Assembly: GCA_041396905.1 (NCBI GenBank)
Contig: JAWKXQ010000002.1
Coordinates: 1 to 64,000, forward strand
Origin: JACXVD01 sp020446665
GTDB lineage: Bacteria; Pseudomonadota; Alphaproteobacteria; Sphingomonadales; Sphingomonadaceae
DNA: 64,000 bases
Direction: 5' to 3'
Shown: positions 35,051 to 42,821 of the stretch, one piece after another
Position numbering within the stretch: position 1 is the first letter of the stretch
Layout of the letters: every line of letters begins with the position of its first letter
Notes under the pieces: model-generated
Told to the model about the DNA's origin: nothing
Seen by the model: the letters and a program-made list of their open reading frames with translations, nothing else
Databases searched by the model: none
Position numbers and translations under genes: made by a program

Positions 35051-35255
35051 CTCAGGGCCAGGTAGCTGTCGTCCAATTTGCCGGATTCCACCCTCAATTT
35101 CGCTTTGGCCCAAGTGGAGAAATCGGCATTTCACCCTGTTTTCTCGTCTTTATGACGGCGAAATGTTGCCCATCATCGATGAATTGAGCGCAGCATTTGG
35201 TGCGCTGTGTGCCCAGGCGTAAAGGCACCTCACTTTCACAGTGACGGAAAGACCA

Positions 35256-35789
35256 ATGCAGCAACGCAAGCACAGCAAGGCAGGACTGGTGCGTGTCGCC
35301 GTAGCCGTTGCGCTGGCCACCGCCCTGCCCGCATCCGTCTTCGCAACACCTTCCCCTGCGGAACAAGACGCCGCCTTTGTGGAACATTTTGCGCCTTACG
35401 ACACCGCCCCGAACCCAATGGTGGTTCCTGCCGGTGCGGTTGATCTGGGCGATATCGACATCCCGGTTGAAGCTGAGCCAGAGCCTGCCATGCGAGGCCT
35501 CGGCAGCGGCATTGCATCCTATTACGGCAAGCGTTTTGCAGGTCGCAAGACCGCCAATGGTGAGCGTTTTGATCCCGGCCAGATGACCGCTGCACACAAG
35601 ACCCTGCCCTTTGGCAGCAAGGTCCGCGTGACCCACGAAGCTACTGGCAAATCCGTAATCGTGCGGATCAATGATCGCGGGCCCTATGTGCGCGGCCGCA
35701 TGATCGACCTTTCACGCGCTGCGGCAGAGCAGATTGGCATAGTGCGCGCTGGCCACGGGCGGGTGACGCTGGAACTGATCGAAAGCTGA
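35256..35789 (+). CDS. rlpA: septal ring lytic transglycosylase RlpA family protein
   Basis: A 177-residue exported protein. Signal peptide: LVRVAVAVALATALPASVFA. The double-psi beta-barrel RlpA domain is in the C-terminal half: GIASYYGKRFAGRKTANGERFDP, AAHKTLPFGSKVRVTHEATGKSVIVRINDRGPYVRGRMIDLSRAAAEQIG. Relatives cleave or bind denuded peptidoglycan glycan strands at the division site. No SPOR domain is present, unlike E. coli RlpA. The ATG at 35256 was chosen over GTG 35241 because GGAAAGA precedes it at suitable distance. Confidence 0.9.
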   Translation: MQQRKHSKAGLVRVAVAVALATALPASVFATPSPAEQDAAFVEHFAPYDTAPNPMVVPAGAVDLGDIDIPVEAEPEPAMRGLGSGIASYYGKRFAGRKTANGERFDPGQMTAAHKTLPFGSKVRVTHEATGKSVIVRINDRGPYVRGRMIDLSRAAAEQIGIVRAGHGRVTLELIES

Positions 35790-35822
35790 TCCAGCGCCGC
35801 GCCACCCGCGCCATTTTACCGC

Positions 35823-36269
35823 CTAGTCTGACAATTGCCCCCGAATCCCGCCATTGGGGAATTCGGCAGAATGGACATTGAGGTAGTAATTGGCAGGTTT
35901 CTTGCCAATTTTGCGGATTGTTACGGCATCAAGCGCAAAGCATTTTTCATCATCTTCGCCGGTTTCTTCCACCGGGAATACGACATCGCCGGTCTCGCCA
36001 TCCTTGCCTTCATGAATATGGGCAGCGGTCATGTCGAAGTCGCCGACCGAAAGCGTGTAGCATGCCTCCCCGGCTTCCGGATCAAGCTTGAGCGCAAAGT
36101 CGGCAAAGCCATCTTCATCACCACCACCGGGCACATTGGCCCCTTCGGCGGAGGTGAACAGGTAGTAGACTTCCGGTACGTCATATTGCTGCGCGAGCAG
36201 CGCGCCGCCCATGGCAGACGAGAAAGCAAGCACCCCGACCCCGGCAATCAGATATTTCCTGGCAAGCAT
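35823..36269 (-). CDS. exported CHRD domain-containing protein
   Basis: A 148-residue protein: N-terminal signal peptide (YLIAGVGVLAFSSAMGGALLAQ), then a CHRD domain with ADFALKLDPEAGEACYTLSVGDFDMTAAHIHEGKDGETGDVVFP and the closing ANYYLNVHSAEFPNGGIRGQL. CHRD domains are beta-structured, named after chordin; their function in bacteria is unknown. Two cysteines may form a disulfide. It follows the IclR gene on the same strand but a hairpin separates them. Confidence 0.88.
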   Translation of the reverse strand: MLARKYLIAGVGVLAFSSAMGGALLAQQYDVPEVYYLFTSAEGANVPGGGDEDGFADFALKLDPEAGEACYTLSVGDFDMTAAHIHEGKDGETGDVVFPVEETGEDDEKCFALDAVTIRKIGKKPANYYLNVHSAEFPNGGIRGQLSD

Positions 36270-36284
36270 CGTAAAATAGTCCCG

Positions 36285-36338
36285 CCGTCCGGGCCGGCGC
36301 CCCGTGGGCTGGCCCCACTCCAGGGACGGCTCGGACGG
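36285..36338 (-). terminator. hairpin between IclR gene and CHRD gene
   Basis: CCGTCC (36285-36290) pairs with GGACGG (36333-36338); inside, GGGCC and GCCC pair with GGGC and GGCCC. Read on the minus strand the structure is followed by GCGGGACTATTTTAC. It may end transcription of the IclR gene, or form a 5' structure on the CHRD mRNA. Confidence 0.45.
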
Positions 36339-36367
36339 TGATTCCTGACTACTCCTCGCCGACGTTT

Positions 36368-37204
36368 TCAGGAAGCAAAATCGTCAGGAATGGCGGCGGC
36401 ACCTGCTGTGCCATCGGCGGCCTGTGCAACGGGAAATTCGGCCCTCACAACCTCTCTCACGACATCCTGCATGGCCTTGCGCAAGAGCGTGAGACGCCTG
36501 GATGAAGGCACTTCCCGGATGAAGCTGGCAGACAGCCCGCCAATCACTCGGCCCAGCGGATCCGCCACGGGCACTGCCACGCAGAAAATATCGTCCCTGA
36601 TCTCAAAACGATCAAAGGCCATGCCATCACGCCGCACATTCTCCAGTTCCTGCCGGATGGCAGCGGGATCAGTCAGTGTCCGCCGAGTGAGTGGAACGAA
36701 CGGCCCGGTATCGAGATAGGCCTGCAATTCCTTGTCAGGCAGGGCCGCCAGCAGAATCTTCCCGATCCCAGAGCAATAGGCCTCCAACTGCATCCTTTCC
36801 TGCGTGAATAACTCCTCATCTCCGCCATTCTCCTTGACGATATAGGTCACCATCCCTTCCTCCAGCACACCGAAGTGCATGAAGACATGGTGCTTCCTGG
36901 CCAGGTGGCGCAACGAACGGCGCAGGCGCATGGCCACGCGGTCCTCGGCGCGGCCCAGCATTGGCAGGAGACGCGATAATTCTCTTCCCGGCAGATAACA
37001 TCCCTTGGATTGGCGCTCGATATATCCCTCCGCCTCCAGAGTCACCGCCAGCCGGTGTACAGTGGGAAGCGGTATCGTCAGCGCGCGCGCCAGATCACTC
37101 AGGGTCGAGCGTCCGCCGTCAGCCACAATCGCCCGCAATAGCTGAAGGCCCTTGGCAAGGGTGGAGGATGGCTTGGTTGGCACTCCCTCTCTTTGCTCGC
37201 CCAA
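36368..37204 (-). CDS. IclR family transcriptional regulator
   Basis: A 278-residue regulator. N-terminal winged helix-turn-helix (STLAKGLQLLRAIVADGGRSTLSDLARALTIPLPTVHRLAVTLEAEGYIERQSKGCYLPG, residues ~12-70) and C-terminal effector-binding domain (AYCSGIGKILLAALPDKELQAYLDT...GMAFDRFEIRDDIFCVAVPVADPLGRVIGGLSASFI). It is divergent, 85 bp from the hydratase-aldehyde dehydrogenase-aldolase operon, which it most likely controls in response to an aromatic intermediate. Start ATG 37204. Confidence 0.93.
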   Translation of the reverse strand: MGEQREGVPTKPSSTLAKGLQLLRAIVADGGRSTLSDLARALTIPLPTVHRLAVTLEAEGYIERQSKGCYLPGRELSRLLPMLGRAEDRVAMRLRRSLRHLARKHHVFMHFGVLEEGMVTYIVKENGGDEELFTQERMQLEAYCSGIGKILLAALPDKELQAYLDTGPFVPLTRRTLTDPAAIRQELENVRRDGMAFDRFEIRDDIFCVAVPVADPLGRVIGGLSASFIREVPSSRRLTLLRKAMQDVVREVVRAEFPVAQAADGTAGAAAIPDDFAS

Positions 37205-37289
37205 TTCTCACTATGCAAGAATTCTGTGACTGGCGCCCTTGGTTGCTCTGCCCTGCGAACCTAGAGGCATTGGGTAAGGAGAGCAGTAA

Positions 37290-38075
37290 ATGGAAAAACA
37301 CTATCAGGAAGCAGCGCGCCTGCTGCGGGATGCTTATCAAGGCACGCCCTTGCTTCCCTTGCGCGACTGGCTGGAACCGACCGACATGGTCGGCGCTTAT
37401 GCCGTACAGGAAATCAACACGCGGTTCTGGGAAGCGCAAGGGCGCAAGATCGTCGGGCGCAAGGCAGGGCTGACCGCCAAGGCCGTGCAAAAGCAGCTTG
37501 GCGTGGACCAGCCAGATTTCGGCGTGCTGTTCGACGACATGGAAGTGGCCGACGGCGGTATCTTGTCCCCCACACGTTGCATCCAGCCCAAGGCGGAGGC
37601 GGAAATCGCCTTCATTCTTGGTGCTGCCCTGACCTCCCCCGACACAACGCCGGGAGAGGTTGCGGCCGCTGTCGCCACTGTCCATGCCGCCATCGAGATC
37701 GTCGACAGTCGAATTGCTGACTGGAAAATCGCCTTTGCCGATACGGTCGCCGATAATGGCTCCTCGGCCTTCTATGTATTGGCCAAGGATGGGCTTCCGC
37801 TCGATGGCCTCGACCTTGAAGGCGCGCCCATGGCCATGACCATCAATGGCGAGACCGTTTCCACCGGGATCGGCGCTGCTGCCCTCGGCAGCCCGCTCAA
37901 CGCAGCTGCCTGGCTGGCCAGCACGCTGGCCGAGCGCGGCGAACCGCTGAGGGCCGGCGATGTCCTGCTCGCCGGGGCCCTCGGCCCGATGGTCGCGCTG
38001 ACCCCGGGCGACCATGTTGAAACAACGGTCGGCGGCATCGGCACCTGCAGCTTTACTTACGGAGAAACACAGTGA
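37290..38075 (+). CDS. 2-keto-4-pentenoate hydratase (2-oxopent-4-enoate hydratase)
   Basis: A 261-residue enzyme of the MhpD/DmpE/XylJ family, which adds water to 2-hydroxypenta-2,4-dienoate to give 4-hydroxy-2-oxovalerate in the lower meta-cleavage pathway. Typical stretches: AYAVQEINTRFWEAQGRKIVGRKAGLTAKAVQKQLGVDQPDFGVLF, and the metal-binding pattern QPKAEAEIAFIL...AIEIVDSRI. GGAGAG precedes the ATG. The next gene starts inside its stop codon (GTGA). Confidence 0.94.
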   Translation: MEKHYQEAARLLRDAYQGTPLLPLRDWLEPTDMVGAYAVQEINTRFWEAQGRKIVGRKAGLTAKAVQKQLGVDQPDFGVLFDDMEVADGGILSPTRCIQPKAEAEIAFILGAALTSPDTTPGEVAAAVATVHAAIEIVDSRIADWKIAFADTVADNGSSAFYVLAKDGLPLDGLDLEGAPMAMTINGETVSTGIGAAALGSPLNAAAWLASTLAERGEPLRAGDVLLAGALGPMVALTPGDHVETTVGGIGTCSFTYGETQ

Positions 38076-39016
38076 GCGCGAAGACCAAGGTAGCCATTAT
38101 TGGCTCAGGTAATATCGGCACCGATCTGATGATCAAGATCATGCGGCTGTCCCAGACTCTTGAAATGGGTGCGATGGTCGGGATCGACCCGGATTCAGAC
38201 GGCCTAGCCCGCGCCAAGCGGATGGGCGTTGCGACCACCCATGAAGGGATAGACGGGCTGCTCGCCCTACCCGAATTCGCTGATATCGAAATCGTCTTCG
38301 ACGCCACCAGCGCAGGCGCGCATAAGCGCCATAGCGAGGCGGTGCTGGCAGCAGGCAAACGCATGGTGGACCTGACCCCGGCGGCCATCGGTCCCTATAC
38401 AATTCCACCTGTGAACGGCGATGCCAATCTCGATGCGGCCAATGTGAACATGGTCACTTGCGGCGGACAGGCGACAATCCCGATTGTCGCCGCCGTGAAC
38501 CGGGTCGCTAAGGTGCATTATGGCGAAATCGTCGCTTCGATCAGCTCGAAGAGTGCAGGCCCCGGCACCCGCGCCAATATTGACGAGTTCACTGAAACAA
38601 CCAGCCAGGCGATTGTCGATGTCGGCGGCGCAACCCGTGGCAAGGCGATCATCATCCTCAACCCGGCCGAACCACCGCTGATCATGCGCGATACCGTCTA
38701 TTGCCTGTGTGAAGAGGCGGAGCAGGACGCCATTCGCCAGAGCGTGGAGGACATGGTCGCCGAAGTGCAAACCTATGTTCCCGGTTACAGGCTCAAGCAG
38801 GCGGTGCAGTTCGAACACATCGGCTCCAACCGCCCGCTGCGGATCCCGGAGATGGGTGCGGAGTTCACCGGACTGAAAGTCAGCGTTTTCCTCGAAGTCG
38901 AAGGTGCGGCGCATTACCTGCCTGCCTATGCCGGCAATCTCGACATCATGACCTCGGCCGCACTCAAGACGGCTGAGAAAATCGCAGTCCGCATGCATGA
39001 AGGAGCAGCAGCATGA
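38072..39016 (+). CDS. mhpF: acetaldehyde dehydrogenase (acetylating)
   Basis: A 314-residue enzyme converting acetaldehyde, NAD and CoA to acetyl-CoA. The nucleotide-binding GSGNIGTDLMIKIMR motif lies near the N-terminus; the catalytic cysteine is in NVNMVTCGGQATIPIVAAV; VASISSKSAGPGTRANIDEFTETTSQA and the ENIGSNRPLRIPEMG-like end are family marks. It normally forms a channeling complex with the aldolase encoded next, to which it is coupled by a 4-nt overlap. Start GTG 38072. Confidence 0.96.
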   Translation: MSAKTKVAIIGSGNIGTDLMIKIMRLSQTLEMGAMVGIDPDSDGLARAKRMGVATTHEGIDGLLALPEFADIEIVFDATSAGAHKRHSEAVLAAGKRMVDLTPAAIGPYTIPPVNGDANLDAANVNMVTCGGQATIPIVAAVNRVAKVHYGEIVASISSKSAGPGTRANIDEFTETTSQAIVDVGGATRGKAIIILNPAEPPLIMRDTVYCLCEEAEQDAIRQSVEDMVAEVQTYVPGYRLKQAVQFEHIGSNRPLRIPEMGAEFTGLKVSVFLEVEGAAHYLPAYAGNLDIMTSAALKTAEKIAVRMHEGAAA

Positions 39017-39999
39017 GCTTCGATCCGACCCAGACCAAGCTCTACATCCAGGACGTCACCCTTCGTGACGGGATGCACGCGATCCGCCACCAATACGGCC
39101 TCGACCATGTGCAGGCGATCGCCAGGGCGCTTGACCGGGCCAAGGTCGATGCCATCGAAGTGGCGCATGGCGACGGGCTGCAGGGCTCCAGCTTCAACTA
39201 TGGTTTTGGTGCACATACCGATTGGGACTGGATCGGCGCAGTTGCCGAAGTGCTGGATCATTCGGTGCTCACCACCCTCCTGCTGCCCGGCATCGGCACG
39301 GTGCATGACCTCAAGCACGCCTGCGAAATGGGCGTGAAATCGGTCCGCATTGCCACCCACTGCACCGAAGCGGACGTGTCCAGGCAGCATATCGAAGCCG
39401 CGCGCAACCTCGGCATGGATGTCAGCGGCTTCCTGATGATGAGCCATATGACCGATCCGGAAACGCTCGCCCGGCAGGCAAAGCTGATGGAAGATTATGG
39501 CGCGCATTGCGTCTATGTCACCGACAGTGGCGGCGCGATGAACATGGAAGAATATGCGGCCCGCCTGCAGGCCTATGATCGCGTATTGAAGCCTGAAACA
39601 CAGCGTGGTGTGCATGCGCACCACAACCTCTCGCTGGGTGTCGCCAATTCGATGGTCGCGGTGCAGAACGGCGCGATCCGCGTTGATGCCAGCCTCGCCG
39701 GGATGGGTGCGGGTGCGGGCAATGCCCCGCTGGAAGTCTTCATCGCCGCTGCTGACCGCAATGGCTGGAAGCATGGCTGCGACCTGTTTGCGCTGATGGA
39801 TGCAGCCGAGGAGCTCGTGCGGCCGTTGCAGGACCGCCCGGTACGGGTGGACCGCGAAACGCTGACGCTTGGCTACGCCGGGGTCTATTCCAGCTTCCTG
39901 CGCCACGCAGAAAAGGCGAGCGCGGACTACGGCGTCGATACCCGCTCGATTCTCGCCGAAGTGGGACGCCGCAAGATGGTTGGCGGGCAGAAGACATGA
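39013..39999 (+). CDS. dmpG: 4-hydroxy-2-oxovalerate aldolase
   Basis: A 328-residue metal-dependent aldolase that splits 4-hydroxy-2-oxovalerate into pyruvate and acetaldehyde. The N-terminus LYIQDVTLRDGMHAIRHQYGLDHVQ contains the catalytic Arg-Asp, and GVHAHHNLSLGVANSMVAVQNGA the metal-binding HxH. The C-terminal communication domain (YAGVYSSFLRHAEKASADYGVDTRSILAEVGRRKMVGGQ) links it to the dehydrogenase. Last intact gene of the operon; a truncated frame overlaps its stop. Confidence 0.97.
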   Translation: MSFDPTQTKLYIQDVTLRDGMHAIRHQYGLDHVQAIARALDRAKVDAIEVAHGDGLQGSSFNYGFGAHTDWDWIGAVAEVLDHSVLTTLLLPGIGTVHDLKHACEMGVKSVRIATHCTEADVSRQHIEAARNLGMDVSGFLMMSHMTDPETLARQAKLMEDYGAHCVYVTDSGGAMNMEEYAARLQAYDRVLKPETQRGVHAHHNLSLGVANSMVAVQNGAIRVDASLAGMGAGAGNAPLEVFIAAADRNGWKHGCDLFALMDAAEELVRPLQDRPVRVDRETLTLGYAGVYSSFLRHAEKASADYGVDTRSILAEVGRRKMVGGQKT

Positions 40000-40100
40000 T
40001 CGTCGACATCGCGCTCGACCTGCTCGGGGAAGAGAACTACAAACTATCAGTCAGGGGCGAGCAGCCGATGGCCTGCGCCTGGGTAAATCGCCCTTCTTGA
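39996..40100 (+). pseudogene. 34-codon frame coupled to the aldolase, likely remnant of a lost operon gene
   Basis: Starts with an ATGA overlap at the aldolase stop and reads MIVDIALDLLGEENYKLSVR and on to WVNRPS, then stops. The coupling shows that a further operon gene once began here, as the other genes of the cluster are joined the same way. The peptide is too short to be assigned. The following bases belong to an unrelated minus-strand frame at 40122-40418. Confidence 0.4.
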
Positions 40101-40121
40101 CTGCCCCCGGATTGCCAGCCG

Positions 40122-40418
40122 TCAATTGCCAGAGGCCGTCACATCAGCCGGCCCTTCATCTGCAACGATATGGTCGATCTCAGGCTTGATCAGCGCAATA
40201 CTCTCCTGCCCCGCACTACTCAAAGGCGGCTTTTCCTGAGAGGCAGCTTTGCCAGCCTGCGGAGCCGCAGCGCCATTGGTTGCAGGCTGCGATTTGCCAT
40301 CCTTGCCCGGCTCCTTGGTAGCAGGGTCTTTCTCGATGGCCGGCCTGGTTGTGCCAGAAGCAGGTTTTGCGCTGGCACCATCCTTGAGCGCGCTTTTTGT
40401 GGATGCATGCGAACCCAT
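40122..40418 (-). CDS. Ala/Lys/Pro-rich low-complexity protein, hypothetical
   Basis: A 98-residue frame (MGSHASTKSALKDGASAKPASGTTRPAIEKDPATKEP...) with low-complexity, probably disordered composition. It lies 13 bp downstream of the tRNA on the same strand. It has no known domain and no strong ribosome binding site; it could be a real small gene or chance. Its codon pattern in the minus frame looks reasonable. Confidence 0.4.
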   Translation of the reverse strand: MGSHASTKSALKDGASAKPASGTTRPAIEKDPATKEPGKDGKSQPATNGAAAPQAGKAASQEKPPLSSAGQESIALIKPEIDHIVADEGPADVTASGN

Positions 40419-40431
40419 ACGGATTCGAGAA

Positions 40432-40508
40432 TGGTAGCGGAGGAGGGACTCGAACCCCCGACACGCGGATTATGATTCCGCTGCTCTAACCACCTGAGCT
40501 ACTCCGCC
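40432..40508 (-). tRNA. tRNA-Met (anticodon CAT)
   Basis: The minus strand reads a full 77-nt cloverleaf: acceptor GGCGGAG/CTCCGCT, D arm (TAGCTCAGGTGGTTAGAGC), anticodon stem GCGGA/TCCGC with loop ATCATAA, T arm GGGGGTTCGAGTCCCTC, and an encoded CCA end. The anticodon is CAT; the sequence resembles elongator tRNA-Met. A tRNA-Ile2 with lysidine-modified CAT is the alternative but the body fits Met better. Confidence 0.93.
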
Positions 40509-40609
40509 CCATCGGGCAACCGGGTGCTTTGGCTCCCGGGCAGGCGCGCCCTTTAGGGCGGGGATGGCGCGCGGTCAACCGTGCAAATGACAGTTCTGGA
40601 TGCTGCGCG

Positions 40610-41290
40610 CTACTGGTCCGACATGGCCTGGTTCATGCGCATGATTTTCACTGCCATGCTGCGGTTCAGCGCGCTGTCCAGCGCCTTGCCTAGTTCGGGG
40701 ACCCCACGGGCCAGCTGGGCCAGCGCATCCCGGTCAAACCGGGCCACGCGCAAGGGCCCGGAAGCGCGCACGGTCGCGGTGGCGCGCTGGCCGGAAATCA
40801 GGCTCATTTCGCCAAGAAAGTCCCCTGCCCCGCATTCGCCCACGCTGGCACCGTTGATCTCGATAATTGCCGTACCATGCGCGACATAGATCAGCGGCGG
40901 ATGGGCCTGCCCCTGCTCCATCAGCTGATCGCCTGCATTATATTCCTGCCAGCGCAGCACATCGCGCAGGCGCCTTTGATGGGCGGGATCCTGAATCTGC
41001 ATGATCTCGTCAAACAGCGCGCGCTCATCGGGCAACATCGTACCGCTGCGCGCGCGATGTTCGAGAATGGCAAACTGCGCCCCGTTTATGAAGGTAAAGG
41101 CAATTGCCAGCACCAGCCACAGCACGCCGCCTGCACTTGCGAAATGGATGATGGCGGCGATCCCGGCCAGGGCCGAGATCAGACGGATACGGCGTAGCTG
41201 CGTCATCGCCAGAGCGACCAGCAGCAGCAGCGCGGCCAGCACGGCAAAGCCATTGCCTGCCCCTGCCAGACTGTCGAGAATCGCTTCCAC
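40610..41290 (-). CDS. membrane protein with cyclic-nucleotide-binding domain (Popeye-like), second copy
   Basis: A 226-residue protein with hydrophobic helices in the first 75 residues (AVLAALLLLVALAMTQLRRIRLISALAGIAAIIHFAS; VLWLVLAIAFTFINGAQFAIL) and a cNMP-binding domain (AGDQLMEQGQAHPPLIYVAHGTAIIEINGASVGECGAGDFLGEMSLISGQRATATVRASGPLRVARFD) with the GDFLGEMSL cassette. It matches 24670-25350 in length and order; shared pieces include LMEQG, PPLIY and GEMSL. It could sense cAMP or cGMP at the membrane. It stands alone after the tRNA. Confidence 0.85.
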   Translation of the reverse strand: MEAILDSLAGAGNGFAVLAALLLLVALAMTQLRRIRLISALAGIAAIIHFASAGGVLWLVLAIAFTFINGAQFAILEHRARSGTMLPDERALFDEIMQIQDPAHQRRLRDVLRWQEYNAGDQLMEQGQAHPPLIYVAHGTAIIEINGASVGECGAGDFLGEMSLISGQRATATVRASGPLRVARFDRDALAQLARGVPELGKALDSALNRSMAVKIMRMNQAMSDQ

Positions 41291-41317
41291 CGGTGTCTCC
41301 TGCCGCTTGCGGCCTGA

Positions 41318-41842
41318 CTATGCCCTGCCTTTGCCCCGGAATGCAAAACTTCCCAGCAACTCCCACGGGCCGCCCAGATAGGCATAGAGGGCAAGCCCCC
41401 TGAATACGAAGGTGCGCGGCTGCACCGTTGGTGCCAGTTTTTCCTGCAACGCCTGTGCCTCTGCCGGAGAGACCTTGTTCTGGATCGTGACATGCAAGCG
41501 CGGCTGATGCTGATCCTGCGGCGTCAGCATGCCGTGAAAATGTTCTGCCAGACCCGCCCGCAGATCGAGCATGGCAGGGCTGGAAAGCTTCAGTGCCGTG
41601 CCCCGCCCCAGCGACATGATCCCTTCCAGATGAGCGGGGACCGGCGCAGTCCCGGCAGCGATCCGTTTGAGCAGCCCCTCCACTTCATCGCGCAGGAAAG
41701 GCGGCAAGGCATGGAACATCGTCACATGCGCCTGGAGGTAATTGCGTTCAGGCGGGAAGTGAGCGGTGCGCAGCGCGGTTGCCCAATGGTGGAGATCATC
41801 CGGCAACTGCGCCGTCAGGATCAGCGGCGCATCACTCGCCAT
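41318..41842 (-). CDS. 2'-5' RNA ligase family protein (2H phosphoesterase)
   Basis: A 174-residue protein with two HxT motifs, AHVTMFHALPPF (~residue 39) and LHVTIQNKVSP (~122), about 80 residues apart, the hallmark of 2H phosphoesterases. The family hydrolyses cyclic phosphodiesters or joins RNA ends; the exact activity is unknown. It is 6 bp downstream of the mltG remnant on the same strand. Frame intact, in contrast to the two genes upstream. Confidence 0.88.
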   Translation of the reverse strand: MASDAPLILTAQLPDDLHHWATALRTAHFPPERNYLQAHVTMFHALPPFLRDEVEGLLKRIAAGTAPVPAHLEGIMSLGRGTALKLSSPAMLDLRAGLAEHFHGMLTPQDQHQPRLHVTIQNKVSPAEAQALQEKLAPTVQPRTFVFRGLALYAYLGGPWELLGSFAFRGKGRA

Positions 41843-41848
41843 GCGGTC

Positions 41849-42821
41849 TCACATTTCCCCGCGCTCGCGGCGCAGGGCGAACCATTTCTCCACATTGGCG
41901 TTATGTTCTTCCAGCGTATCCGCGAACATATGCCCGCCCGTGCCATCCGCCACCATGTAGAGTGCCGATGTTTCAGCCGGATTCAGCACGGCCGCGATGG
42001 ATTCCCGGCCCGGATTGGTAATCGGGCCAATCGGCAGAGCGGTCATGGTATAGACGTTGTATCCATTGACCGCTGCGATCTCTGACTGGCGGATGCGGCC
42101 CAGCGGCTTGCCTTGGTGATCAGTGTAGATAATCGTCGGTCAGCCTGCAACAGCATGCCTGTTTTCCAGGCGGTTGGAGTACAAACCTGCGACCTGGCGA
42201 CGCTCTGACGGCTTGCCGGTTCCTTCTCCACGATAGCGGCCAGAGTCACAGCTTCGCGCGGCGTGGAAGCCAGCAATACCTGCTGCGCTTCTCCCACAGC
42301 TCCCGCAGGGTCGTGTCCATAGCCCCCTGCATCCGGGCGAGCACTGCGCTGCGCGCTTCACGCGTTCGAAAGGCATAGGTATCCGGCGAGACTGATCCTC
42401 CTGCCGGGACAGGAATTTCACCGATCAGCAGTGGCTCTGCCATCAATGCTCATGGACCATGATCGAAGGCATACCTTCAGGAATGGTCCACAGTCGGACC
42501 AGTCGCGATCCTTGCTGGAGGTAGGAGAGGATCGTGGCATAGCTGGCCCCTGCCGGCAGCTGAAATTCGCCTGCGCGGACCGGATCGCTGCTGCCAAGGA
42601 TCTTGGCCCGCAGCAGAAAGCCATCGGCGGAATCGATCAGCCCGTCGTCTTCCAGTGCCCGCGCCACATCGCCCAGCGAGGCACCGGATGCGACCGAGCT
42701 TCGTGATATCTTCCTCCACCTGCGTGGCGCCATACCAGCCCCACGCCGCAAAATATGCCGAGCGCGGCGGCCGCCAGCACGCAAGCGCCAGCGGAACAAG
42801 GCAGCTACGCTGCGTCGCGAT
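41849..42821 (-). pseudogene. mltG: endolytic transglycosylase MltG, broken by several frameshifts
   Basis: Pieces of YceG/MltG lie in order on the minus strand but in different frames: the membrane start (SCLVPLALACWRPPRSAYFAAWG), EVEEDITK-like part, EFQLPAGASYATILSYLQQGSRLVR, IPEGMPSIMV, GSVSPDTYAFRTREARSAVLARMQ, IVEKE then TGKPSERRQVAGLYSNRL, and MTALPIGPITNPGRESIAAVLNPAETSALYMVADGTGGHMFA. At least four indels separate them. MltG cuts glycan strands at the inner membrane. The fabF gene next door is damaged in the same way, so sequence error is more likely than decay. Start position approximate. Confidence 0.75.

Noticed and set aside
34441..35255. RNase P RNA, tmRNA, 6S RNA or SRP RNA in the gap after argG
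   Set aside because: Looked for the GAGGAAAGTCC core of RNase P, a tmRNA tag ending in LAA/VAA, and the GGAA tetraloop pattern of SRP RNA; none was found. Kept only as an unnamed candidate RNA.
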